In this document: positions 56,954-64,000 of the stretch, one piece after another
Layout of the letters: each line of letters begins with the position of its first letter
Position numbering within the stretch: position 1 is the first letter of the stretch
Program-made: the position numbers and the translations under genes
Source: Flavobacterium soyae
GTDB taxonomy: Bacteria > Bacteroidota > Bacteroidia > Flavobacteriales > Flavobacteriaceae
Direction of reading: 5' to 3'
DNA length: 64,000 nucleotides
NCBI RefSeq assembly: GCF_021245985.1
Contig: NZ_JAJQXA010000002.1
Coordinates: 288,668 to 352,667 of the forward strand
Notes under the pieces: generated by a model
The model's input: only the letters and a program-made list of their open reading frames with translations
Told to the model about the DNA's origin: nothing
The model's database searches: none

Positions 56954-58141
56954 ATGAAAAACCAGGCGTTGTTAAATGCTATAATTGAAAATGCAATAGA
57001 CGGGATCATTACAATTAATGACAAAGGTATTGTAGAGACAATAAATCCTTCGGCATGCCGGCTTTTTTTATATGCACCCAATGATGTTATCGGGAAAAAT
57101 ATCTCGATACTTATGCCCTCTCCCGACAGGGAAAAACATAATTCCTATCTGGAAAGTTACAAGTCTTCAGGAGTTCCTCATATTATTGGTTATGGAAGAG
57201 ATGTTTTAGGACGAAAAAAAGACGGCAATATATTTCCTTTCAGACTTGGAGTAAGCGAAGTAAAATTTGAAAATAAAAGAATTTTTGCAGGTTTTATACA
57301 TGATCTGAGCCACCAAAAAGAAGCAGAAACCCGATTAATGCAGTATACCCAGCATTTGGAAGAGCTTGTAAAAGACCGGACTTTAACCTTAAACGAAACT
57401 ATAGAGGCCTTAACAAATGCTAAAGAGGAAGTAAGCACCACGCTGGAGAAAGAAAAAGAACTGCATCAAATCAAAAGCAGGCTTTTATCAATGGCTTCTC
57501 ACGAGTTTAGAACACCACTGAGTACTATCCAGCTTTCTTCGTCCTTAATTCAACGTTATGCAGAAGAGTTAAACACCCCAAAGATTGATGACCATATACG
57601 AAAAATAAAAAGTGCTGTTGCCAATTTAACTGTTATACTGGATGATTTCCTTCTTCTTGAAAAAGCAGAAGCCAATAAAATAACCCTCCAGATATCCTGT
57701 TTTGACCTTCAGGCTTTTATAAAAGAAATCATAGGTGAACTGAAACTTCTTACCAAAAAAAAACAGAAAATAATCAATATCCCAAATAGCGAAATTGCAC
57801 TGGTAAAACTAGATAAAAATCTTCTTAAAAATTGTATCATCAATCTTATGTCTAATGCCATCAAGTATTCAGGTGAAGAGACAGAAATTGAGCTGTGGAC
57901 CACTCTTGACAGTGATAAGATAACCATTAATATCAAAGATAATGGTATAGGGATACCAGAGGAAGAACATGAGCATTTATTTGAAGCCTTTTTCAGGGCT
58001 CATAATACAGGAACTATTCCTGGTACCGGTTTGGGGCTTCATATTGTTTCACGCTATGTAAAAATTATGAACGGCACTATATCGTTTAAAAGTGCTGCAA
58101 ATAAAGGAACCTTGTTTACTATTGAACTGCCGCGTTTATGA
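56954..58141 (+). CDS. PAS-domain sensor histidine kinase
   Basis: A 395-residue soluble kinase: a PAS domain (1-115; DGIITINDKGIVETINPSA), a coiled linker (130-175), a HisKA domain with MASHEFRTPLSTI (phospho-acceptor His near 180) and a HATPase domain (NLMSNAIKYS, DNGIGIPEEE, GTGLGLHIV). It has no membrane segments, so it senses a cytoplasmic signal; FixL-like PAS use for oxygen is possible, but no haem-binding His is certain. The stop codon overlaps the start of the response regulator gene by 4 nt, so the pair is translationally coupled. Confidence 0.94.
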   Translation: MKNQALLNAIIENAIDGIITINDKGIVETINPSACRLFLYAPNDVIGKNISILMPSPDREKHNSYLESYKSSGVPHIIGYGRDVLGRKKDGNIFPFRLGVSEVKFENKRIFAGFIHDLSHQKEAETRLMQYTQHLEELVKDRTLTLNETIEALTNAKEEVSTTLEKEKELHQIKSRLLSMASHEFRTPLSTIQLSSSLIQRYAEELNTPKIDDHIRKIKSAVANLTVILDDFLLLEKAEANKITLQISCFDLQAFIKEIIGELKLLTKKKQKIINIPNSEIALVKLDKNLLKNCIINLMSNAIKYSGEETEIELWTTLDSDKITINIKDNGIGIPEEEHEHLFEAFFRAHNTGTIPGTGLGLHIVSRYVKIMNGTISFKSAANKGTLFTIELPRL

Positions 58142-59187
58142 ATAAAGTGCTTATTATTGAAGATAGCGATAGTATAAGAGAAAATATTGTCGAAATACTG
58201 GAACTTTCAGGCTATGAAGTTTTTGCCGCTGAAAATGGCAAAAAAGGAGTTGAACTTGCTCTTAAAACCATTCCTGATATTGTACTGTGCGATATCATGA
58301 TGCCCGAACTTGATGGTTATGGCGTAGTACATATTCTACATAAAAATCCCCAGACGCAGGCTGCACCTATTATATTTTTAACCGCCAAAGCGGAAAGAGC
58401 CGATATTCGAAAAGGTATGGAACTGGGGGTTGATGACTACCTTACCAAACCTTTTGACGACTTGGAACTTTTGAGGGCTATTGAAACGAGACTCAAAAAA
58501 AAAGAAGCACAGCAGCTTTTCTATGGACAGAGTGCCGAAAACCTCAATACAATTATTTCCAAAGAAGACGGACTTTCGAAACTTAAAGAAATTATGCTTG
58601 AGAGGAGTTCGAGAAAGTATAAAAAAAATCAATGCATTCATTATGAAGGTGATCGTGTGACAGGTATTTATTATATCATAAGCGGAAAAGTTAAAACTGT
58701 AAAGCTTACCGAAGAAGGCCGCGAGCTTATTACAGGTATTTATAAAGAAAATGATTATCTGGATATCAGTATTTTATTTTCAAATGATACTTATAATGAT
58801 ACTACAATTGCTCTTGAAGATACAGAATTAAGTTTCCTGCCCATTGAACAGCTCGACAAACTGCTGTTTCTCTATCCGGATATAGGAACCAAATTTATTA
58901 AAATCCTTTCCAATGATATGAAGGATAAAGAATCCCGCCTTCTGCAAATTGCCTATATGTCGGTAAGAAAAAGAATAGCCCAGGGAATCGTACATTTATT
59001 TCAGCAGCACAGCCCTGACGGCTTCACTATCAAGTTCAGCCGGGATGATCTGGCAGCTTTCTCCGGTACGTCTCCTGAAACAGTTAGCCGCACTCTGACC
59101 GATTTTAAGGAAGAAGGATTAATTGAAAAAACAGCCAGCACAATCCATATTCTTAATTTAGATAAACTCAGTAAAATTAAAAACTGA
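58138..59187 (+). CDS. response regulator with Crp/Fnr-type output
   Basis: A 349-residue fusion: receiver domain (1-120; LIIEDSDS, LCDIMMPELDG with the phospho-acceptor Asp near 52, LTKPF), a short linker, a cNMP-binding-like roll (135-265; CIHYEGDRVTGIYYIISGKVK) and a winged helix with FSRDDLAAFSGTSPETVSRTL. The C-terminal part has the Crp/Fnr recognition helix (ETVSRTL). It should act on 5-4-5 dyads, and such dyads stand before the PEP synthase and Hsp20 genes. The PAS kinase gene overlaps its start by 4 nt. Crp-type output on a receiver is uncommon. Confidence 0.93.
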   Translation: MNKVLIIEDSDSIRENIVEILELSGYEVFAAENGKKGVELALKTIPDIVLCDIMMPELDGYGVVHILHKNPQTQAAPIIFLTAKAERADIRKGMELGVDDYLTKPFDDLELLRAIETRLKKKEAQQLFYGQSAENLNTIISKEDGLSKLKEIMLERSSRKYKKNQCIHYEGDRVTGIYYIISGKVKTVKLTEEGRELITGIYKENDYLDISILFSNDTYNDTTIALEDTELSFLPIEQLDKLLFLYPDIGTKFIKILSNDMKDKESRLLQIAYMSVRKRIAQGIVHLFQQHSPDGFTIKFSRDDLAAFSGTSPETVSRTLTDFKEEGLIEKTASTIHILNLDKLSKIKN

Positions 59188-59197
59188 TTTTTCATTT

Positions 59198-59224
59198 ATG
59201 ATCTATATCACTTTATCAAGTGAT
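59198..59224. promoter_or_regulatory. Fnr-like dyad and overlapping hairpin before the Hsp20 gene
   Basis: ATGAT-CTAT-ATCAC at 59198-59211 overlaps a second dyad, ATCACTT-TATC-AAGTGAT, at 59207-59224, which is followed by T residues. The second could be the terminator of the regulator gene, an operator, or both. A TATTTTTG -7 box follows at 59256-59263. Confidence 0.5.
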
Positions 59225-59255
59225 TTTTCTCATTCTTTTGACAGGTGATACGTTG

Positions 59256-59263
59256 TATTTTTG
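59256..59263 (+). promoter_or_regulatory. -7 promoter element TATTTTTG of the Hsp20 gene
   Basis: It matches TAnnTTTG and lies 43 nt before the start codon. A TTTTGACA stretch upstream gives a -33-like TTTG, but the 15-nt spacing is short. Confidence 0.45.
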
Positions 59264-59305
59264 GGTAATTCATTTTAGAAATGTTTAACTTAAATTTTTT
59301 AAACG

Positions 59306-59758
59306 ATGACGACACTTGTTACAACAAAGAAAAAAAACAGCTCACATCCGAGCATTTTTGAAGATTTTTTTACTGATCGTTTTCTTGAATTCCCTCCATT
59401 TTTTGCCTTTACTAATCAAAAAGGGGCATTCATACCTCACGCAAATGTAATTGAAAACAGTGCTGATTTTGAAATTGAAATCGCAGCACCTGGTCTTACC
59501 AGTAAAGATTTTAAGGCCGAAATAAAAAATGGCATTTTACAAATTAGTGCCGAAAAAGAAGAGGAATCTGAAGAAGAAGATAAAAACTTTAGAAAAAAAG
59601 AATTCTCCTTTAGCTCCTTCAGCCGTTCTTTTGTTCTCCCTGAAAATATAGCAGCAGATAAAATTGATGCCAAATATAAAAACGGGGTATTAAAACTGAC
59701 CCTTCCTAAAAAGAAAAGCAGTCCTGCTAAACCGGTACAACAGATTACAATAAGCTGA
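59306..59758 (+). CDS. small heat-shock protein, Hsp20 family
   Basis: A 150-residue alpha-crystallin-domain protein. The core ENSADFEIEIAAPGLTSKDF and KNGILQISAEKEEE are followed by the conserved KNGVLKLTLPKK near the C-terminus. It binds unfolding proteins without ATP. It is the only gene between its own promoter and a strong terminator that overlaps its stop codon, so it is mostly a single-gene transcript. Confidence 0.95.
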   Translation: MTTLVTTKKKNSSHPSIFEDFFTDRFLEFPPFFAFTNQKGAFIPHANVIENSADFEIEIAAPGLTSKDFKAEIKNGILQISAEKEEESEEEDKNFRKKEFSFSSFSRSFVLPENIAADKIDAKYKNGVLKLTLPKKKSSPAKPVQQITIS

Positions 59759-59803
59759 TTATAAAATGCAGGATGTCTTCATGGACATCCTGCATTTTAT
59801 AAT
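59758..59803. terminator. Hsp20 terminator with a 20-bp perfect stem
   Basis: The arms 59758-59777 and 59784-59803 are perfect reverse complements with a 6-nt loop. The stem starts at the last base of the Hsp20 stop codon. It makes the ATG at 59766 an artefact start for the next gene. Confidence 0.85.
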
Positions 59804-59834
59804 CTTAGATCAGTTCAAAACCAAACCCCTTGTT

Positions 59835-60665
59835 ATGAAAGTTATTAAACACTCAGGGCATATTGTACCTTTTGACAAACAAAAATTAAAGCTTTCCCTC
59901 CAAAAATCCGGCGCTGCCCCTGACTTGATAGAGCAGTCTTTACAGCTTATAGAAAACCAGATCTATGAAGGTATCACTACAAAAGAAATATACAAACTGG
60001 CTTTTGCAATCTTAAAAAAAGCTTCAAACGGGCATGCAGCGAGGTACAATCTGCGCTATGCATTACAGCTTCTAGGTCCGCATGGTTTTTTCTTTGAAAA
60101 ATTCATTTCCAGATTATATGAAACAGAAGGGTTTGATACCAAAACAAACTTAACACTTCAGGGTAAATGTGTGTCCCATGAAATTGACGTTGCACTTAAA
60201 AAAGAAAATACGGTGTGGATGATTGAATGTAAGTTTCACAGCAGCAGAGAAAGTTCCTCAGATGTAAAAGTCCCCATGTATATCCTTTCGCGTTTTAATG
60301 ATCTTAAAATCCGGGAACATATTGTTTTTTCCAATAAAGAAACTTTCAGTTCCTGTATCATAGTAACCAACAACCGTTTTACAAAAGATGCTGAGACTTT
60401 TGCAGTCTGCTCCGGAATTGGTCTTTTAAGCTGGGACTACCCTAAAGACAACAGCATCAAAAACAAAATAGACAAAGGGAGACTTTACCCTGTAACCTGT
60501 TTGACAACTCTTTCTATGGTTGAGAAAGAAAAACTGCTTATTTTGGATCAGATTCTCGTCAAAGACATTATTAATGATTCAAAAAGCCTTTCTAAAATTG
60601 GACTAAGTGAAAACAGGATCAGAAATGTATTAAAAGAGGCTTCACAAATTTGTAACTTTATTTAA
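59835..60665 (+). CDS. ATP-cone/restriction endonuclease-like fusion protein
   Basis: From ATG 59835 (MKVIKHSGHIVPFDKQKLK) the protein has 276 residues. The first 90 form an ATP-cone, the nucleotide-sensing domain of ribonucleotide reductases and NrdR. Next comes a PD-(D/E)xK nuclease-like domain with EIDVALKKENTVWMIECKFH, giving Asp then Glu-Cys-Lys, as in Mrr/archaeal Holliday-type enzymes. An earlier ATG at 59766 lies inside the Hsp20 terminator stem and is rejected. The MBL RNase-like gene starts 1 nt after its stop. Its target is unknown; nucleotide-sensed DNA cleavage is inference. Confidence 0.88.
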   Translation: MKVIKHSGHIVPFDKQKLKLSLQKSGAAPDLIEQSLQLIENQIYEGITTKEIYKLAFAILKKASNGHAARYNLRYALQLLGPHGFFFEKFISRLYETEGFDTKTNLTLQGKCVSHEIDVALKKENTVWMIECKFHSSRESSSDVKVPMYILSRFNDLKIREHIVFSNKETFSSCIIVTNNRFTKDAETFAVCSGIGLLSWDYPKDNSIKNKIDKGRLYPVTCLTTLSMVEKEKLLILDQILVKDIINDSKSLSKIGLSENRIRNVLKEASQICNFI

Positions 60666-60666
60666 A

Positions 60667-62022
60667 ATGAAAATAAAATTTATAGGAGGTGCCGGAACCG
60701 TGACAGGTTCAAAAACCCTCATAGAAAGTAATGGGGTAAGAATTTTAGTAGACTGTGGTCTTTTTCAGGGTCTTAAAGTACTTCGGGAACTCAACTGGGA
60801 ACCTTTGCCTGTCCTGGCTTCCACGATTGACTGCGTACTGCTTACCCATGGTCATTTAGACCACTGCGGCTGGCTGCCAAGGCTGATAGATCAGGGATTT
60901 AAAGGAAAAATATACTGTACAGGTCCTACAAAAGCTGTCGCTGAGCTTGTTCTGATGGACAGCGCCAAAATACAGCAGGAAGAAGCCGACAGGGCCAATA
61001 GAGAGCATTATTCAAAACATACACCGGCAGAACCTCTCTATACTGTACAGCAGGCAGAGTGTGTTTTTCCTTTTTTTAAAGTCATTTATACAAATGAATC
61101 AGTAGTTATAGCCAATGAAATTACCGCGGTTTTTTCAAATGCAGGACATATAATCGGTGCCTGCAGCATTACGTTAAATCTGGAAGGAAAAACACTGGTT
61201 TTCTCTGGCGATATAGGACGTGATGATGATGTATTGATGTTTGCACCGCAAAAACCTTCTCAGGCAGATTATCTCTTTTTAGAGAGTACCTATGGTAATC
61301 GTCTTCATCCTGATCTTGACCCAAAGAAAGAACTTGAAAAATTTATCAATGACACAATAAATCTCAAAGGAACGGTAATCATTCCCGGATTTGCTGTAGA
61401 ACGCGTCCAGTCCATAATGTATCTCTTATGGGAGCTTAAAAAAGAAGGCCGGATTCCAAATGTGCCTTATATCCTGGATACTCCTATGGGGGCAGGTGTG
61501 CTTAATATCTTTCAGGAAAATCTGAAATGGCATAAACTCTCCAGCGATGACTGTCATCAAATGTGCAGCATGTTTAAAATAGTTTCTGAATTTCAGCAGA
61601 CTATCCGAATTATTGAGGATCCCCAGCCAAAAGTCATTTTAGCAGCAAGCGGTATGGCTACAGGCGGCCGTGTTTTATCATACTTTGAGCATTATATAAG
61701 TATGGAAAAAACTACAGTTATAATTGTCGGTTATCAAGCCGAAGGAACACGCGGGAGAAAACTCCTGGAGGGAGCAGATGAAATAAAAATATATGGAAAT
61801 TACTACACTGTTAAAGCCAAAATTGTACAGATAGAAGGATTATCTGCTCATGCAGACCAGAAAGGTCTTGTAAACTGGCTCTCAGATCTTAAAAATGCTC
61901 CCAAATTCATTTATTTGGTTCATGGCGAGAATCAGCCGGCAGATGAACTGCGAATTAAAATTAAAGACCAATATGGATATAACTGCAGTGCCGCTTTAAT
62001 GGGCAGTGAGATAGAAGTTTAA
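60667..62022 (+). CDS. MBL-fold beta-CASP RNA-processing-type exonuclease
   Basis: A 451-residue protein with metallo-beta-lactamase metal motifs (LTHGHLDHCGW near 57-67, His in NAGHIIGA, SGDIGRD, LESTYG) and the beta-CASP insert followed by SGMATGGR and LSAHADQ near the C-terminus. It belongs to the Ysh1/CPSF73-like bacterial group that cleaves RNA. It starts 1 nt after the ATP-cone/nuclease gene and is translated with it. Convergent to the P-type ATPase gene (7 nt apart). Confidence 0.93.
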   Translation: MKIKFIGGAGTVTGSKTLIESNGVRILVDCGLFQGLKVLRELNWEPLPVLASTIDCVLLTHGHLDHCGWLPRLIDQGFKGKIYCTGPTKAVAELVLMDSAKIQQEEADRANREHYSKHTPAEPLYTVQQAECVFPFFKVIYTNESVVIANEITAVFSNAGHIIGACSITLNLEGKTLVFSGDIGRDDDVLMFAPQKPSQADYLFLESTYGNRLHPDLDPKKELEKFINDTINLKGTVIIPGFAVERVQSIMYLLWELKKEGRIPNVPYILDTPMGAGVLNIFQENLKWHKLSSDDCHQMCSMFKIVSEFQQTIRIIEDPQPKVILAASGMATGGRVLSYFEHYISMEKTTVIIVGYQAEGTRGRKLLEGADEIKIYGNYYTVKAKIVQIEGLSAHADQKGLVNWLSDLKNAPKFIYLVHGENQPADELRIKIKDQYGYNCSAALMGSEIEV

Positions 62023-62029
62023 ATTTTAG

Positions 62030-64000
62030 TTAATCACCTTTTCTAAGATATTTTACTCCCTCAAACCATAATACCGACAAAGTACCTATAGTTAAACAGA
62101 CAGCCGATTGAAAAAATGAGATTAATTCAAAATCAAACAAAGATCGTAAAAATGGTATGGCAAACAGCAGAATAACCAATAGTATTGTAATACTAATTAT
62201 AATAGCAACCATGGCATTTTTATATCGCAGCGTTACCAATAAGGAATAATGAAAAGATCTGTTGACAAGAGTAAGTAAAACATTGGCCGTGATTAAAGTT
62301 AAAAAAACCATGCTTCTGGTGGCAGCTTCTCCTAAATTACCGTATACTGACCATTGATATACCAGTAAAACTCCCAGAGTTATCATAATCCCCTGAAACA
62401 AACTGATCATAATTTCTTTTGCATTAAAAAAAGCTGCTTGTAAAGATCTTGGTGGTTTTTGCATAATATCATTCTCGGCTGGTTCGTTCTCATATAATAT
62501 TGAACAAGTCGGCCCCATCACAAGTTCAAGCAGAATAACGTGCAAAGGGCTTAGGATATTAGGATAAAGCCAGCCTAAAGCCAGCGGAATAAAAATAATG
62601 AGAATAATAGGAATATGTATCGATATAATATAACGTATCGCTTTTTTCAGATTGACATAAATTTTCCTTCCCGCAGCAACTGCTTCTACCATTTTTGAAA
62701 GATCATCCTCAACAAGGATAAGCGAAGCCGCATTTTTTGCTATTGCAGTTCCCTTTTTCCCCATTGCAATACCAATATGTGCCGCTTTTAGTGATGGGCC
62801 GTCATTGACACCGTCTCCTGTCATAGCAACAATTTGTCCGTTAGCTTTTAAAGCATTAACAATTCTTAATTTAGCATCGGGAAACATACGGCTGAAAACA
62901 TTAATATCCATTACTATAGCTTGCAGGTCTGAATCCGTCATTTCCATAAGTTTCTCTCCTGTAATAGTTTTATCAAAGCCCTGAAAACCTATCTCCTGAG
63001 CAATTGATGCTGTAGTTCTGGCATTATCTCCGGTAATAATCTTAACTGCTATTCCAGCCTTGTAAAAAGATTTCAGCACCTGTTCAATATTGTCTTTTGG
63101 AGGGTCATAAAAAGCAATTAAACCTTCGAAAATAAATCGAATTTCCTGCTGTGTTTTAGGATATTCGCTGCCCTCCAGGTCAGCCTTTGCTACACCGAGA
63201 ACCCTGTAGCCTTTGCTGGTTAGAGTATCAAGCGCAGCGGTTATTATTTTATATTCAGAAGATGAAAGATGACAGACTTCCAAAATCGCTTCAGGTGCTC
63301 CTTTTGACGCAATAATTCGGCTGCCGTACTGATCTTCAAAAACGTGTGTCATCATAGGCGGCTTTCCTGACAAGGGATATTCATGAACCATTTTAAAATC
63401 CGTTCTTAAATCTTGGCCAGCGATTTTTTTATAAGCATTATGCAGTGTAACTTCCATAGGATCAAAAGCTATTGGTTCACTTGCCCACATTGCGGTTGTT
63501 ATGAGTTCACGTGCCTTTATTAAATTAGAAAAAACTTCTGGAGACAGCTCCAATCCCAAAGGAATCCAAAGTTTTGCGAGTTCCATTTTATTCTGGGTAA
63601 TTGTCCCTGTTTTATCGGTACAGATAACCGTAGCACTGCCTAATGCTTCAACAGTTTTCATCTGTTTCACGACAATACCCATTTTCATCAGTCTTTGTGC
63701 TCCCAAAGCCATAAAAGTTGTGAAAGCAACCGGAATCTCCTCAGGCAGTATGCTCATCGCTAAAGTAAGGGCCATTAAAAGACTTTTCTCAATACTGCCT
63801 ATTTTTGAATAGTTGATAATCCATACCAAAATAAATACAAGAGCGCCTGCTAAAACCATTTTTTTTACAAAACTGCCAATTTGAAGTTCCAAAGGTGTTT
63901 TCTCTTTTTTAACACCTTCAAGACTGGTTCCTATTTTGCCCAATCTGGTCTGGACACCAATATCTGATACCTTCACAATAGCAAGTCCGCTGGCAACTGT
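62030..64000 (-). CDS. P-type cation-transporting ATPase (N-terminus outside window)
   Basis: The frame is open to the right edge, so the GTG at 63976 is not the start; TVASGLAIVKVSD continues upstream of it. About 656 residues are visible: the end of the actuator region (VQTRLGKIG), membrane helices, LPEEIPVAFT (helix 4), the phosphorylation site CTDKTGT, the nucleotide domain with KGAPEAIL, GITGDN-type hinge (VKIITGDNAR), MTGDGVNDGPSLK, and six C-terminal membrane helices. The PEEIPVAFTTF form of helix 4 resembles the Ca/Mg-type (P2) pumps, but the ion cannot be fixed. Convergent with the beta-CASP gene. Confidence 0.92.
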   Translation of the reverse strand, partial: TVASGLAIVKVSDIGVQTRLGKIGTSLEGVKKEKTPLELQIGSFVKKMVLAGALVFILVWIINYSKIGSIEKSLLMALTLAMSILPEEIPVAFTTFMALGAQRLMKMGIVVKQMKTVEALGSATVICTDKTGTITQNKMELAKLWIPLGLELSPEVFSNLIKARELITTAMWASEPIAFDPMEVTLHNAYKKIAGQDLRTDFKMVHEYPLSGKPPMMTHVFEDQYGSRIIASKGAPEAILEVCHLSSSEYKIITAALDTLTSKGYRVLGVAKADLEGSEYPKTQQEIRFIFEGLIAFYDPPKDNIEQVLKSFYKAGIAVKIITGDNARTTASIAQEIGFQGFDKTITGEKLMEMTDSDLQAIVMDINVFSRMFPDAKLRIVNALKANGQIVAMTGDGVNDGPSLKAAHIGIAMGKKGTAIAKNAASLILVEDDLSKMVEAVAAGRKIYVNLKKAIRYIISIHIPIILIIFIPLALGWLYPNILSPLHVILLELVMGPTCSILYENEPAENDIMQKPPRSLQAAFFNAKEIMISLFQGIMITLGVLLVYQWSVYGNLGEAATRSMVFLTLITANVLLTLVNRSFHYSLLVTLRYKNAMVAIIISITILLVILLFAIPFLRSLFDFELISFFQSAVCLTIGTLSVLWFEGVKYLRKGD

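Noticed and set aside
59766..59834. N-terminal extension of the ATP-cone protein
   Set aside because: It is encoded by the Hsp20 terminator stem-loop; the ATP-cone begins at ATG 59835.
62030..63976. Complete P-type ATPase starting with GTG at 63976
   Set aside because: The frame stays open to the window edge and the actuator domain is incomplete, so the gene is truncated by the window.

Overview
The window is AT-rich and looks like a chromosomal piece of a Flavobacterium-like member of the Bacteroidota. The evidence is TAnnTTTG -7 promoter boxes, weak Shine-Dalgarno sequences, a secreted beta-helix protein with a type IX secretion C-terminal sorting tail, and typical flavobacterial intergenic repeats. 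I assign the group from these traits, not from a database match.

Positions 1-35764 (all minus strand, transcribed right to left) hold a large nonribosomal peptide synthetase (NRPS) locus. In order of transcription it has: a SyrP/TauD-type Fe(II)/2-oxoglutarate dioxygenase; an NRPS with a degenerate C-like domain, an Asp-type A domain, PCP, C, an embedded FkbH (glyceryl-loading) domain and PCP; an O-carbamoyltransferase; an NRPS with half a C domain, an Asp-type A domain, PCP and E; a lipoprotein serine hydrolase of the beta-lactamase/DD-peptidase fold; an NRPS module (docking-C-A(Gly-like)-PCP); a CmlA-type diiron beta-hydroxylase; a two-module NRPS (docking-C-A(His-like)-PCP-E-C-A(Ser)-PCP-E) whose last E domain is cut by a shift at an A7 run; a terminal NRPS (C-A(no Asp235)-PCP-TE); a type II thioesterase; a small exported protein; and a membrane-anchored S33-type hydrolase running off the left edge. 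Read collinearly, the product would be an acidic, hydroxylated and carbamoylated peptide that contains glycerate, about two Asp/Asn residues, Gly, a His-like residue, Ser and one unusual last unit. I do not recognise a described compound. No transporter, MbtH protein or phosphopantetheinyl transferase gene is visible.

Positions 35765-40900 are a poorly conserved boundary. They contain a palindrome-rich control region, an orphan NarL-type response regulator, a ParD antitoxin pseudogene, gene debris, a repeated element with terminators, and the T9SS beta-helix protein.

Positions 40900-52091 carry a TPR histidine kinase with a sigma-54 response regulator, followed by two Crp/Fnr-type regulators flanking two DJ-1/PfpI-family proteins and a four-gene operon (2TM protein, cupin, carboxymuconolactone decarboxylase-like, alpha/beta hydrolase). 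Two promoters here share an identical Fnr-like box at the same distance from the -7 element.

Positions 52284-64000 hold a small lipoprotein, an MgtC-like protein and a DinD-like protein on the minus strand. They are followed by a stress-type block: PEP synthase, PAS histidine kinase, response regulator-Crp fusion, Hsp20, ATP-cone/endonuclease fusion, beta-CASP RNase-like protein and a P-type cation ATPase cut by the right edge. Fnr-like dyads precede the PEP synthase and Hsp20 genes.
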